Position numbers and translations under genes: made by a program
The notes under the pieces: model-generated
The model's database searches: none
What the model saw: the letters and a program-made list of their open reading frames with translations, nothing else
Told to the model about the DNA's origin: nothing
NCBI GenBank assembly: GCA_024304995.1
Contig: JAMWZD010000002.1
Span: 1-64,000 of the forward strand
Reading direction: 5' to 3'
Origin: Rickettsiales bacterium
GTDB taxonomy: Bacteria; Pseudomonadota; Alphaproteobacteria; Rickettsiales; UBA998
Length of the DNA stretch: 64,000 nt
In this document: positions 44,920-54,141 of the stretch, piece after piece
Position numbering within the stretch: the first letter of the stretch is position 1
Layout: each line of letters opens with the position of its first letter

Positions 44920-45763
44920 ATTCAGGCAAAGTAATAAACTCATCATCATCAGGTACGTTGGGAAAGCCGCCTTCTTTCCAGCGCATTTTTGCATTCTCAA
45001 TCAGCGTTTTTTCGGAAGCAACAAAGTTCCAGTCTATATGGCGTGTGCCAACGCTTGTTCCGCCAATAAGCACAAAATGGCTATTATCTTCAGCGGTGAC
45101 GCTGACTTCATTTTCACCTAAGACAAGCAAAGTTTCCTGCTGCACTATTTCATTATTCACAGAGCCAGAACCCTGTATCATATAAACGGCGCGTTCTTCT
45201 GCAAAGGGCAGCGTTACGGTGTGACCTGCTTCTACCCTGTATTCCACGTAAAGCGCATCTGCATAAGCATTGGCAGGTGATCTTTTGCCATGTGCTTCCC
45301 CCATCAATATACGCGCTTTAACGCCCTCTGTCTGATATGCGGGAATGTCATCAGCGGCGTGATGGGAAAAAGATGGTTCGCAGTCTTCATAATCATTTGG
45401 CAACGCGCACCAAAGCTGCAGCGCGTGCAGCATGTGTGGATGGGTGCGATATTCTTCATTAGTGCGTTCAGAATGTGTGACCCCTTTGCCTGCAATCATA
45501 ATGTTCAGTGCGCCTGGTCGAATTGGCTGCACAACGCCAAGACTGTCACGATGGATCAGTTCGCCTTCAAACAGATAGGTTACGGTGGCTAGTCCGATAT
45601 GGGGATGCGGGCGCACATCCACTCCGTTACCTGCGTCAAAACTGGCGGGGCCTGCATGATCAAAAAAGACCCACGGACCAATATGTTTATGTCCGACCTG
45701 CGGAACAAAACGCTTGATGGTGAAACCACCTAAATCCTTAATCTTCGGGGCAAGCCTTTGCAT
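44918..45763 (-). CDS. Pirin family protein
   Basis: This 281-residue bicupin has the metal-binding residues in RPHPHIGLATVTYLFEGE and in MIAGKGVTHSERT (His and Glu). Bacterial pirins vary: some are quercetinases and some act as regulators, so the role is open. It follows ssb by 5 bases on the same strand and is probably cotranscribed with it. Confidence 0.9.
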   Translation of the reverse strand: MQRLAPKIKDLGGFTIKRFVPQVGHKHIGPWVFFDHAGPASFDAGNGVDVRPHPHIGLATVTYLFEGELIHRDSLGVVQPIRPGALNIMIAGKGVTHSERTNEEYRTHPHMLHALQLWCALPNDYEDCEPSFSHHAADDIPAYQTEGVKARILMGEAHGKRSPANAYADALYVEYRVEAGHTVTLPFAEERAVYMIQGSGSVNNEIVQQETLLVLGENEVSVTAEDNSHFVLIGGTSVGTRHIDWNFVASEKTLIENAKMRWKEGGFPNVPDDDEFITLPE

Positions 45764-45768
45764 AAAAT

Positions 45769-46251
45769 TTAAAACGGGATTTCATCATCCAGCTCAGGGG
45801 CGGGCGCAGGGTTGCTGTTACCGCCAGAATAATTCTGTTGTGGTGCATTGTAGCTGCTGCCATTGCCTGTGCCATAAGACTGTCCTGCACCGTCACCGCC
45901 TTTACTGTCCAGCATGGTAAGGTTGCCGTTATATCCCTGTAGTACAATCTCAGTAGTATATTTTTCAACACCAGACTGATCGGTCCATTTGCGGGTTTGC
46001 AATGCGCCTTCAATATAGACTTTAGAGCCTTTACGAAGATAATTCTTTGCCACGCGCACTAAACCTTCATTAAAAATGGACACGCGATGCCATTCAGTTT
46101 TTTCGCGGCGCTCGCCTGTGTTTTTGTCTTTCCAGCTGTCAGACGTAGCTATGGCAAGGTTCGCAATTTCGCGTCCATCCTGCGTGGCGCGTACCTCAGG
46201 GTCTTTGCCCAGATTGCCAACTAATATTACTTTGTTAATGCTTCCCGCCAT
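45769..46251 (-). CDS. ssb: Single-stranded DNA-binding protein
   Basis: This 160-residue protein has an OB fold ([48 protein letters not shown]), a Gly/Asn/Ser/Gln-rich linker and the protein-interaction tip DDEIPF. AAGGA precedes the ATG by 7 bases. Length and tail are normal for a replicative Ssb. Confidence 0.97.
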   Translation of the reverse strand: MAGSINKVILVGNLGKDPEVRATQDGREIANLAIATSDSWKDKNTGERREKTEWHRVSIFNEGLVRVAKNYLRKGSKVYIEGALQTRKWTDQSGVEKYTTEIVLQGYNGNLTMLDSKGGDGAGQSYGTGNGSSYNAPQQNYSGGNSNPAPAPELDDEIPF

Positions 46252-46359
46252 GATACATCCTTACTTATTCTTCGTTTATGACATAGAAATAACATATTCT
46301 CTGCATTTGTCACATGCTTTGTCATATAAGTTTCATACAGTCATGTTACAATAGAGATA

Positions 46360-46872
46360 ATGGCAAAAAATGATGACATACAACGCAAGATAGATTTGCT
46401 GGAGCAAAGCAAATATGATCTTGGGCAGGAGCGGCGCAAAGGCTTTATGGAAGCGGCGATGCCAGCACTGGTGACTTTTGGTGCGATTGGCGCAGTGGCT
46501 GGCATTGCCGTTGCGTTATTTACCAGCGCAGGGATTGGTGCCATTGCTGGGGTCGGTCTGATTAGCGGACTTACGGCAGGTGCTGCCACAGGTGGCGTGG
46601 CTGCCATGCGCTCAGGACGGGATGCAAAAGACAAGAATAATGCTATTGAAGAAATGGAACTTCGTTTAAAACAGGAAGCGCTTTCGCAGGGGGTGGACGT
46701 TACTTTGCCTGAACAACAACCGCAAAAAGCGCCACAGATAGACCTGTCGCCTGATGCACAGAATCGCCCCAAATTCCTTAATGATATTATTGAACGTGGG
46801 CAAAAAACCTTTGATCCTCGTGAAATTGCAGGACGTGCAGTAAATGATGCACGAGAAACATTTAGGCGATAA
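46360..46872 (+). CDS. Glycine-zipper membrane protein, unknown
   Basis: This 170-residue protein has a charged N-terminal helix of about 30 residues, then a long Gly/Ala-rich hydrophobic stretch (about 38-88, VTFGAIGAVAGIAVALF and GLTAGAATGGVAAM) of the glycine-zipper kind, then a charged C-terminal half. Glycine-zipper segments insert into membranes or form channels, but no named family fits. It lies just upstream of the fifth prepilin-like gene, with a 46-base gap. Confidence 0.6.
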   Translation: MAKNDDIQRKIDLLEQSKYDLGQERRKGFMEAAMPALVTFGAIGAVAGIAVALFTSAGIGAIAGVGLISGLTAGAATGGVAAMRSGRDAKDKNNAIEEMELRLKQEALSQGVDVTLPEQQPQKAPQIDLSPDAQNRPKFLNDIIERGQKTFDPREIAGRAVNDARETFRR

Positions 46873-46918
46873 GCTGAATTAACTGAATTTTATTTTCTGA
46901 TATATATATATTGAATAT

Positions 46919-47719
46919 ATGAGAAACGCAGCTTTTACTCTTATTGAAATAGCTATCGCACTGATTATTATCGGGCTTGTTGCGGGTGGTATCGTGGTGG
47001 GACAGAATATGATTCGCACTTCTGAGATACGCGCAGTTGCCAGTGATGTGGAAAAATATCAGCTTGGGATTGCTACTTTCAGAATGAAATATCACGCTTT
47101 GCCAGGCGACATGCAAAATGCGACAGATTTCTGGGGCGCAGCAGACGGAGCAGGCAATGGCAACACAGCCATTTGCAAAACAACAACTGCCACATCAATT
47201 GCGACATGCAACGGAAACGGAGATAATGCCGTTAGACCAGATGTAATTTCAAGCCATGAAGAAGCAAGATTATGGCAACATTTAGCTAATGCTGGCATTA
47301 TATCAGGTTCGTTTAGTGGTGTTGCTTCTATCTCATCAACAAGCGAACAGTTTATGGAACCTGGAGTGAATGTTCCAGCGGCGAGAGGAATGAGCAATGT
47401 GGGATATAGTTTTTTGTCTACAAACTCGAATTTAATTGTTGCGGAAGTTGGAAGTTCAACCTGGTGGTTTGGGGATTATAATCTGGTATTATCAGTTGGA
47501 CAATCATACACAAATGGTGAAACAAGAGTGCCTTTCTTAACTGCTTTTGAAGCGATGAATATAGACAGGAAAGTGGATGACGGGCGACCTGGAACGGGAA
47601 ATCTTCACGGGCGCAGAAGTGCAGGTTTGTGTTCAACCACAGGGGCTTCTTCCACTGCAGAATATAATATAGCAAATAAGAATATTACCTGTTCTCTGCG
47701 TTATCTTCTAAATATGTAG
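46919..47719 (+). CDS. Prepilin-like protein 5 (distant member of the array family)
   Basis: This 266-residue protein has a very short leader (MRNAA), with cleavage expected before FTLIEIAIALIIIG (Ala at -1, Glu at +5). It keeps the family landmarks YHALPGDMQNATDFWG, ATCNGNGDNAV, RLWQHLANAGIISGSF and DRKVDDGRPGTG, and a C-terminal cysteine pair (LCSTTG, ITCSLR). It is clearly related to the four tandem genes at 32.7-36 kb but more divergent, and is about 11 kb away. No pilus assembly ATPase, platform protein or prepilin peptidase is near it. Confidence 0.83.
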   Translation: MRNAAFTLIEIAIALIIIGLVAGGIVVGQNMIRTSEIRAVASDVEKYQLGIATFRMKYHALPGDMQNATDFWGAADGAGNGNTAICKTTTATSIATCNGNGDNAVRPDVISSHEEARLWQHLANAGIISGSFSGVASISSTSEQFMEPGVNVPAARGMSNVGYSFLSTNSNLIVAEVGSSTWWFGDYNLVLSVGQSYTNGETRVPFLTAFEAMNIDRKVDDGRPGTGNLHGRRSAGLCSTTGASSTAEYNIANKNITCSLRYLLNM

Positions 47720-47750
47720 AAAAGAAAGTTAAAGATTAATTAATAAAAAT

Positions 47751-48185
47751 ATGTTATTCTTTAGTATGGTAAGGATAGCATATATTGTAATTATAATGCT
47801 GCTTTGCCCTTCGGCAAGGGCATTGGATAATTCTGCGTCTCCACATAATAGCTTTGAGTTTACGCATGATCACGCGCCTACGGATTACCATCTTTACTAT
47901 AAAAGCGCGTTACCTGTAACGCCCTATCTTTCTGCGGAGGATCGCAGCAACGACAATTCACTGGACACATTCTGGAATGCTGGTGAGAGCTATGAATCTC
48001 CCCTTCAACCCGAGCGCGGCAATGCATGGGCAGGGGTGCGCGTCAAGCTGACCAAAATGTTTAAGCTGGATGTGGATACGGATTTGCGCAATATCCGAAG
48101 TTCTTTCGCGGTCACCCCCAAAACAAAAATGCGTCTGAGGGTAAGGTCACGCGAATTGAAAGTAGAATTTAAATATCGCTATTAA
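47751..48185 (+). CDS. Small exported protein, unknown
   Basis: This product is up to 144 residues long; an ATG at 47766 would remove 5 residues. The N terminus is a signal peptide (VRIAYIVIIMLLC, cleavage probably after ARA). The mature part is hydrophilic, with a C-terminal run of alternating charged and hydrophobic residues (MRLRVRSRELKVEFKYRY) that could be beta strands ending in an aromatic, as in outer-membrane proteins. Its own family is unknown. It overlaps the stop of the convergent 68-residue gene. Confidence 0.6.
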   Translation: MLFFSMVRIAYIVIIMLLCPSARALDNSASPHNSFEFTHDHAPTDYHLYYKSALPVTPYLSAEDRSNDNSLDTFWNAGESYESPLQPERGNAWAGVRVKLTKMFKLDVDTDLRNIRSSFAVTPKTKMRLRVRSRELKVEFKYRY

Positions 48186-48388
48186 CGCAACGCAGGTGCA
48201 ATAATTGCTGTTTGTGCAATATGGATATTGTCATATACCAGCGTTGGCGCATCTTTAAATACATTTGCTTTGTTTGATACTGCCCAGTTATTGACAATGC
48301 CATTTGCATTTTCCCAGATATATACTTTTTCATTATTATCCAGTTTTTGTTCTGCTTCGCAGAGTAACGTTTCAATTGTATGTGCCAT
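48182..48388 (-). CDS. Small soluble protein, unknown
   Basis: This 68-residue protein begins MAHTIETLLCEAEQKLDNNE. The start has a good AAGGA 8 bases upstream on the minus strand. The product is acidic in its first half and hydrophobic towards the end (IAQTAIIAPALR). No family is recognised. The ribosome site makes it more likely to be real than its size alone suggests. Confidence 0.55.
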   Translation of the reverse strand: MAHTIETLLCEAEQKLDNNEKVYIWENANGIVNNWAVSNKANVFKDAPTLVYDNIHIAQTAIIAPALR

Positions 48389-48488
48389 GATGATATTCCT
48401 TACGTCTGGTGGTTGATAAGGACTATAAAAGTGATTATTTAAAATACCGATAAAAGACCCTTAATAAATTCATACCAAAGACTTTTTT

Positions 48489-49127
48489 ATGGAATTAATC
48501 ACGCCCGCTTATTGGCAGGATGGACTTGCACATCTTAGTAACGACCCTATGATGGCTGCGCTAATTCAGAAATATCCTGATTCGGTGCTTACCAGCAGGG
48601 GGGATGTGTTTCACACATTGGCGCGTTGTATCGTGGGGCAGCAAGTCTCTGTTGCATCAGCGGATGCGGTCTGGTCAAAGCTGGAGCAGTTGCTGGCAGA
48701 AAAATCTTTGGCGATGATACCTGAACATATATTACACCTCTCAGAAGATGAGTTCCGCAGCTGCGGCTTTTCACGACAGAAGATCGCCTATATGCGTAAT
48801 ATTGCGGAGTTTTATCTGAAAGAAGCATTGCACGAAGTGGCGTGGAACACCATGAGCGACGATGAGGTGATGCGCTATATCACGCAAATTAAAGGGATTG
48901 GGCGCTGGAGTGCCGAAATGCTGCTGATATTCTCTCTGCTGCGGTCAGACGTGTTTCCCTTGTTGGACATTGGATTGCAACGCGCCATGGGGCTGCATTA
49001 TAATGTGGTTACCAAACCCTTTGACGCAGACCACGCGCTTAAAGTGGCGCAGCAGTGGCAGCCATATCGCAGCGTGGCGCTCTGGTTTTTGTGGCGCTCC
49101 ATTGACCCTAGTGAGGTATATTATTAA
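48489..49127 (+). CDS. alkA: DNA-3-methyladenine glycosylase II (AlkA/HhH-GPD type)
   Basis: This 212-residue base-excision repair enzyme removes alkylated purines. It has IVGQQVSVASADAVWSKL in the N-terminal helical domain, the helix-hairpin-helix ITQIKGIGRWSAEMLLIF, and the catalytic Asp in FPLLDIGLQRA. It lacks the N-terminal AlkA_N beta domain of the E. coli protein, so it belongs to the short class. No ada-type gene is adjacent. Confidence 0.9.
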   Translation: MELITPAYWQDGLAHLSNDPMMAALIQKYPDSVLTSRGDVFHTLARCIVGQQVSVASADAVWSKLEQLLAEKSLAMIPEHILHLSEDEFRSCGFSRQKIAYMRNIAEFYLKEALHEVAWNTMSDDEVMRYITQIKGIGRWSAEMLLIFSLLRSDVFPLLDIGLQRAMGLHYNVVTKPFDADHALKVAQQWQPYRSVALWFLWRSIDPSEVYY

Positions 49128-49200
49128 TGGTGTTGTTTTGACTTTTAAGTCAATTTGCGGTATCGGTCACTACAATCTTTTTGTTACAGATAAAAATCTT

Positions 49201-49404
49201 ATGTTTCGTCATTTAAATGTTCAGGAATTAATGTTGATGATGTTAGCGAACATTATTGCATTTTATAGTTTGATGATCATGAAGCAGTTTGCTTTAAGTC
49301 AGTATAACGTGACATTTACAATTTTTACGCAAGTAGGAATTTTTGTATTTTTTCTATTGAGCAGCATAATTCTGTTTATCTGGCGGTATCATAATCGCTA
49401 TTAA
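49201..49404 (+). CDS. Small two-helix membrane protein A, unknown
   Basis: This 67-residue frame from ATG 49201 has two hydrophobic helices (about 10-27 and 39-60) and a basic end (RYHNRY). No ribosome site is evident and no family is recognised. It ends 6 bases before a hairpin that is nearly repeated after the next small gene. Confidence 0.45.
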   Translation: MFRHLNVQELMLMMLANIIAFYSLMIMKQFALSQYNVTFTIFTQVGIFVFFLLSSIILFIWRYHNRY

Positions 49405-49410
49405 ACGAAA

Positions 49411-49440
49411 AAAGGCAACTTCATCTGAAGCTGCCTTTTT
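49411..49440 (+). terminator. Terminator hairpin, copy 1
   Basis: AAGGCA-A-CTTCA, loop TC, TGAAG-C-TGCCTT form a stem with one mismatch, followed by a T-run. Its core is nearly the same as the hairpin at 49711-49740. Confidence 0.82.
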
Positions 49441-49518
49441 AACATATTTGCTTGAACCTGAATATGTATTTGCACTATTAGTCACATTGAAAATTTTTAG
49501 TAAAGATACGAATCTAAC

Positions 49519-49704
49519 ATGTTTAATATTACTAAACGACATGCATTACATCTGTTATTATGTGGGTTAGTACCATTTTGGGTCATTATTATCATACGCA
49601 TAAAAGGCTACGATCTGAGTAATTTACAGGCTGGTATTATTGGCGGTCTTTTATATATTCCAATCTCTATAGCTTTTATGATTTACGATAATAGTAACGG
49701 CTGA
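49519..49704 (+). CDS. Small two-helix membrane protein B, unknown
   Basis: This 61-residue product has two hydrophobic helices (about 9-27 and 38-55) and a short polar tail. It has the same size and topology as the small protein 300 bases upstream, without obvious sequence identity. No ribosome site is clear. It is followed by the second copy of the hairpin. Confidence 0.45.
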   Translation: MFNITKRHALHLLLCGLVPFWVIIIIRIKGYDLSNLQAGIIGGLLYIPISIAFMIYDNSNG

Positions 49705-49710
49705 TAAAAA

Positions 49711-49740
49711 AAGGCAGCTTCATCTGAAGCCGCCTTTTCT
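49711..49740. terminator. Bidirectional terminator hairpin, copy 2
   Basis: AAGGC-A-GCTTCA, loop TC, TGAAGC-C-GCCTT, with A-run before and T-run after. It can therefore end both the small plus-strand gene and the sdh operon coming from the minus strand (sdhB stops at 49758). Confidence 0.82.
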
Positions 49741-49757
49741 TTTTCATAACTTGAAGA

Positions 49758-50555
49758 TTAATATTTCCGTTCCACCAGCAATTGCTTGATTTCTGCAATG
49801 GCTTTCGCAGGGTTCAGACCTTTCGGGCAGGTTTTTGCGCAGTTCATGATGGTGTGGCAGCGATATAGGCGGAATGGATCTTCCAGATTGTCCAGACGCT
49901 CGCCCGTAAATTCATCACGTGAATCTGCAATCCAGCGGTAAGCCTGCAACAAAATTGCAGGGCCGAGATAACGGTCGCTATTCCACCAGTAAGATGGGCA
50001 TGAGGTGGAGCAGCACGCGCACAGAATACATTCATATAAGCCATCCAGCTTTGCACGATCTTCAGGGGATTGCAAACGCTCACGGCTTGGTGCGGGGCTT
50101 TGTGTTTGCATCCACGGTTGGATGCTCTCATATTGCGCATAAAAATGGTTCAAATCTGGCACAAGGTCTTTCACCACTTCCATATGAGGCAGTGGGTAAA
50201 TATTAATTTCACCAGAGACATCTTCAATGGGCTTCGTGCAGGCAAGCGTGTTTGTCCCATCAATATTCATGGCACATGATCCACAAATCCCTTCACGGCA
50301 GGAGCGGCGGAATGTCAGTGAAGCATCCACTTTGTCTTTAATATGGATGATGGCATCCAGCACCATTGGTCCGCAGGCATCCAGATCAATTTCATATCGG
50401 TCGATACGCGGATTTTTTGGCACGCCTGTTTCGTCCACATCGTCTGGGTTCCAGCGATAGACATTGAACGCCTTGACATTTTTAGCATCTTTCGGTGCTT
50501 CATATGTCTCCCCTTTAGTGGGTTTGGAGCGTTTTGGAAGTGTAAATTCAGCCAT
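49758..50555 (-). CDS. sdhB: Succinate dehydrogenase iron-sulfur subunit
   Basis: This 265-residue complex II electron-transfer subunit has a 2Fe-2S site in [15 protein letters not shown] with the final Cys in TLAC. Two further clusters come from [16 protein letters not shown] and [14 protein letters not shown]. It is the last gene of the minus-strand operon, separated from sdhA by a metalloprotease gene. The order sdhC-sdhD-sdhA is otherwise standard. Confidence 0.97.
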   Translation of the reverse strand: MAEFTLPKRSKPTKGETYEAPKDAKNVKAFNVYRWNPDDVDETGVPKNPRIDRYEIDLDACGPMVLDAIIHIKDKVDASLTFRRSCREGICGSCAMNIDGTNTLACTKPIEDVSGEINIYPLPHMEVVKDLVPDLNHFYAQYESIQPWMQTQSPAPSRERLQSPEDRAKLDGLYECILCACCSTSCPSYWWNSDRYLGPAILLQAYRWIADSRDEFTGERLDNLEDPFRLYRCHTIMNCAKTCPKGLNPAKAIAEIKQLLVERKY

Positions 50556-50560
50556 GATGA

Positions 50561-51373
50561 TTACCCTTGCGTTTGTTCTGGGATGAGTGGTTTGCCTGCA
50601 GCTTTTTTCGACTGCACTTCATTGATCGTTTTTTGAATGGTCAGATATCGGTCAGGATTGGTTGGATGCGTCGTGCCAACATATATCCCGTCTGGGTTCT
50701 GGGCAGACATACGGCGCCAGAAATCTCCCACATTGCTGACGTCATATCCAGCGCGTTGCATAATATAAATGCCGACATAATCTGCTTCAGTTTCAAAGCC
50801 TTTGGAGTATCTCAGTTGTGCGCCCTGCGCGCCTAGCTTGCCCAATGCACCACCCGTATTCACACCCTGTGATGCCGCAACCTGATCAATAATAGTGCCT
50901 AATATGCCGCCTATGGCGACATTTTGACGGGTGGAATCAGGATGGCGCATAATATTATGCGCTAATTCATGGGATAGCACCAGAGCCAGTTCAGCATCAT
51001 TTTTTGTGAATGCGACCATTTGCGGGAACATTACCACTTTTTCGCCGTCAGCATACGCATTCAGCCCGCCATCTTCAGCGAGGGCAATATCAAATGTGCA
51101 TGGGCGGGATTGCTGAAACATATCACGACATAAGTCCACTGCAGGTGGCATCACCTGTTTTGCCACGCGATCCAGTTTGTTCAACAGCTGTTTTCGGTCC
51201 AACTGGTCTATGCTTGGAACGCCTGCAACTGCTTCGCCTTGCTTGGCAATTTCACTTTGCTTCTGACGTTCCTGTTCCAATTCTGCTTTTGAATATGTCG
51301 GCGCAACGGTACTCGCCTGCTGACACGCAGTCAGCATAAAAGCAGTGGCGACTAATGCAACAAAATGCTTCAT
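50561..51373 (-). CDS. M48 family metalloprotease lipoprotein, inside the sdh operon
   Basis: This 270-residue exported Zn protease (BepA/LoiP-like group) has a signal with lipobox LTAC (Cys17), a linker rich in Glu and Gln, and the zinc motif HELAH at 135-139 in [14 protein letters not shown]. The third ligand Glu is likely in [18 protein letters not shown]. It should act in the periplasm on misfolded or envelope proteins. It begins 3 bases after sdhA and ends 5 bases before sdhB, so it must be cotranscribed with complex II. That placement is unusual. Confidence 0.9.
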   Translation of the reverse strand: MKHFVALVATAFMLTACQQASTVAPTYSKAELEQERQKQSEIAKQGEAVAGVPSIDQLDRKQLLNKLDRVAKQVMPPAVDLCRDMFQQSRPCTFDIALAEDGGLNAYADGEKVVMFPQMVAFTKNDAELALVLSHELAHNIMRHPDSTRQNVAIGGILGTIIDQVAASQGVNTGGALGKLGAQGAQLRYSKGFETEADYVGIYIMQRAGYDVSNVGDFWRRMSAQNPDGIYVGTTHPTNPDRYLTIQKTINEVQSKKAAGKPLIPEQTQG

Positions 51374-51376
51374 GGT

Positions 51377-53179
51377 TTAATATACTCGTTTCTTTGGTGG
51401 AATATATTCCACTTCATTGGACAGGGTGAACAGATGCACGGGACGATAATCAATAGACACCGCGCCATTATCATCAATCCATGCAATCGTATGCTTCATC
51501 CATTCATCATCATTGCGTTCAGGATAATCTTCCTGCGCATGTGCGCCACGGCTTTCTTTGCGGTTGTCTGCGCTATGCATCGTCACCGCTGCTTGCCCAA
51601 GCAGATTGTCCAGTTCCAGCGCTTCCACCAGATCGCTATTCCAGACCATAGAGCGGTCTTTAATGCCTAGGTCATTGTAAGAGGCAACAATCTCATCAAT
51701 TTTCTCGCGCCCTTCAGACAAGACTTCATCTGTGCGGAATACGGCGGCATGATCCTGCATGGTGCGCTGCATATTATTGCGGATTTCTGAGGTTGGCGTG
51801 CTGCCTTTTGAATGGCGAATACGGTCAAAACGCTCCAGCACGCGTTCTGTTGCTGCGTGTGGAGGGGTGCGTTTTGGTGAGTTTGGTTCAATAATCGCTT
51901 TGGCGCGGTGCGCCGCTGCACGACCAAACACTACCAAGTCCAGTAAGGAATTTGAACCTAAACGGTTTGCACCATGAACAGACACACAACCCGCTTCACC
52001 AATCGCCATCAACCCTGGTACGACCGCATCAGGATCACCATTATATAATGTTACCACTTCACCATGATAATTGGTTGGAATCCCACCCATATTATAATGC
52101 ACGGTAGGTAACACAGGGATTGGTTCTTTGGTTACATCCACACCTGCAAAGATTTTTGCGGTTTCAGAAATGCCAGGCAGACGTTCATTCAACACATCAG
52201 CACCCAGATGATCCAGATGCAGATAAATATGGTCCTTATTTGGTCCTACGCCGCGCCCTTCACGAATTTCAATGGTCATGGAACGGCTGACGACATCACG
52301 CGAGGCAAGGTCTTTTGCACTTGGTGCATAACGTTCCATGAAGCGCTCGCCTTCGGAATTGACAAGGTATCCGCCTTCACCGCGTACACCTTCCGTAATC
52401 AAACAGCCTGCGCCATATACGCCTGTTGGGTGGAACTGCACAAACTCCATGTCCTGCAATGGTAGACCAGCGCGCAGCACCATGCCGCCGCCATCCCCTG
52501 TGCAGGTGTGTGCAGATGTGCAAGAGAAATAGGCACGACCATAACCGCCCGTTGCCAGCACCACCATATGCGCGTTGAAACGGTGCATCGTGCCATCATC
52601 CAGATTCCACGCCATGACACCGCAACATTCGCCATCGTCATTCATCAGCAGATCAATAGCGAAATATTCAATGAAAAATTCTGCCTGATGGCGCAGCGCC
52701 TGAGTATAAAGCGTATGCAAAATGGCGTGTCCTGTGCGGTCTGCTGCGGCGCAGGTGCGCTGTGCAGCAGGACCGTCACCATATTGGGTGGTCATCCCGC
52801 CAAATGGACGCTGGTAAATCTTACCTTCTTCAGTGCGGGAGAATGGCACGCCGTAATGTTCCAGCTCAATGATCGAATCAATCGCATTTTTGCACATATA
52901 TTCAATGGCATCCTGATCTCCTAGCCAGTCTGACCCTTTTACGGTATCATACATATGCCAGCGCCAGTCATCTTCACCCATATTGCCAAGCGCTGCGGAA
53001 ATACCACCTTGCGCTGCCACCGTGTGCGAGCGTGTCGGGAACACTTTGGTTACACATGCGGTTTTCAAACCTGCTTCTGCCATTCCAAAAGTAGCGCGCA
53101 AACCTGCGCCACCCGCGCCGACCACAATCACGTCATGGTGATGGTCAATAATTTCATAATTTTTAATTTTAGTCGCCAT
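51377..53179 (-). CDS. sdhA: Succinate dehydrogenase flavoprotein subunit
   Basis: This 600-residue catalytic subunit of complex II oxidises succinate to fumarate. It has the FAD-binding [19 protein letters not shown], covalent FAD His in [38 protein letters not shown], and [19 protein letters not shown]. The length is typical. It follows sdhD by 15 bases. Confidence 0.97.
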   Translation of the reverse strand: MATKIKNYEIIDHHHDVIVVGAGGAGLRATFGMAEAGLKTACVTKVFPTRSHTVAAQGGISAALGNMGEDDWRWHMYDTVKGSDWLGDQDAIEYMCKNAIDSIIELEHYGVPFSRTEEGKIYQRPFGGMTTQYGDGPAAQRTCAAADRTGHAILHTLYTQALRHQAEFFIEYFAIDLLMNDDGECCGVMAWNLDDGTMHRFNAHMVVLATGGYGRAYFSCTSAHTCTGDGGGMVLRAGLPLQDMEFVQFHPTGVYGAGCLITEGVRGEGGYLVNSEGERFMERYAPSAKDLASRDVVSRSMTIEIREGRGVGPNKDHIYLHLDHLGADVLNERLPGISETAKIFAGVDVTKEPIPVLPTVHYNMGGIPTNYHGEVVTLYNGDPDAVVPGLMAIGEAGCVSVHGANRLGSNSLLDLVVFGRAAAHRAKAIIEPNSPKRTPPHAATERVLERFDRIRHSKGSTPTSEIRNNMQRTMQDHAAVFRTDEVLSEGREKIDEIVASYNDLGIKDRSMVWNSDLVEALELDNLLGQAAVTMHSADNRKESRGAHAQEDYPERNDDEWMKHTIAWIDDNGAVSIDYRPVHLFTLSNEVEYIPPKKRVY

Positions 53180-53194
53180 AGAAATAACCTGAAT

Positions 53195-53593
53195 TTATGC
53201 GAGAAAATGAAGTTTAATGATGGACATAATGCTTAAAATTGCTGCCGCCAGAAAGATGAGGCGAATCGCAATCAGCTTGATATTTTTCAGCGTGGTGTGA
53301 TGAATATAATCCTCAATTACCACCTGAACCCCTAACTTCGCATGAAGGAAAATAGCGGTGAACAGAATGATAGAGAGCATGGTGTTTAGTGGAGAATAAA
53401 ACCAGTCCTGCACTGCAATCACATCGTTCTTTTGCAGCAAAGACATGATGGAAATCAGAAACCATAGGGTTAGTGGAATCATCGCTAACGCAGTTAAACG
53501 CTGCCAGACCCAATGCCCCACACCTTCTTTGGCAGAGCCAAGCCCGCGTGCATGAGAAAGATTGGATGAAAAATGCTTATCATTATGTTTCAT
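53195..53593 (-). CDS. sdhD: Succinate dehydrogenase membrane anchor SdhD
   Basis: This 132-residue protein has three transmembrane helices (about 34-54, 65-84 and 105-128). The heme/quinone region is HAKLGVQVVIEDYIHH, as in SdhD proteins. It is separated from sdhC by one base. Confidence 0.92.
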   Translation of the reverse strand: MKHNDKHFSSNLSHARGLGSAKEGVGHWVWQRLTALAMIPLTLWFLISIMSLLQKNDVIAVQDWFYSPLNTMLSIILFTAIFLHAKLGVQVVIEDYIHHTTLKNIKLIAIRLIFLAAAILSIMSIIKLHFLA

Positions 53594-53594
53594 A

Positions 53595-53996
53595 TTACGC
53601 GCTCCAGACAGAAAACCATGTGATAGCCGTCAGCAATGTGGCAAACAGCAATACGGCATAACCACTTTTGGTCATGGCTTCGATAGAAAATCCTTTACCT
53701 GCATCCCAGAAAAGGTGACGTATGCCGTTGCACAAATGATAGTAAAAAGCAGCCGTCCAGCCAATGAGCAATATCTGCCCGAAAATGGAGGTCAGAAAAT
53801 CATTCAGTCTGTAATAGGCATCTTCATTATAGGCTAATGTATATAACCAGTATGCCAGCAGCAGGGAACCGAGCGACAGAAAGCAGCCTGTTGCACGATG
53901 CAAAATAGACAGGACTGAGCTTATCTGCGGTTTATAAACCTGCAAATGCGGTGATAATGGGCGTTGTACTTTTTGTGGTTGTGCCATAACTCTCAA
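53595..53996 (-). CDS. sdhC: Succinate dehydrogenase cytochrome b556 subunit
   Basis: This 133-residue protein begins with RPLSPHLQVYKPQ and SVLSILHRATG (quinone site Ser/Arg) and has the heme ligand region YHLCNGIRHLFWD. It has three helices. It is the first gene of the minus-strand sdh operon; AGAG lies just before the ATG. Confidence 0.95.
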   Translation of the reverse strand: MRVMAQPQKVQRPLSPHLQVYKPQISSVLSILHRATGCFLSLGSLLLAYWLYTLAYNEDAYYRLNDFLTSIFGQILLIGWTAAFYYHLCNGIRHLFWDAGKGFSIEAMTKSGYAVLLFATLLTAITWFSVWSA

Positions 53997-54085
53997 ATCA
54001 GACTAACATATAATATGTTAATATATAAGATTTCCCTAATATTTATCAAGTGAGTTATGTGTAATCCAATTGCGCTAAAAAATCA

Positions 54086-54116
54086 TTAAAAAAAGGGCTG
54101 CGCATTGGCAGCCCTT
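54086..54116 (-). terminator. Rho-independent terminator after ctrA
   Basis: On the minus strand GGGCTGC, loop CAATGC, GCAGCCC is followed by seven T (complement of 54088-54094). It separates ctrA from sdhC, which run in the same direction. Confidence 0.88.
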
Positions 54117-54141
54117 TCATTTTTGCGTCATACTGTATTAT

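Noticed and set aside
48970-49200. N-terminal extension of the small membrane protein at 49201
   Set aside because: The upstream part of that frame is the shadow of alkA and has no good start between 49127 and 49201.
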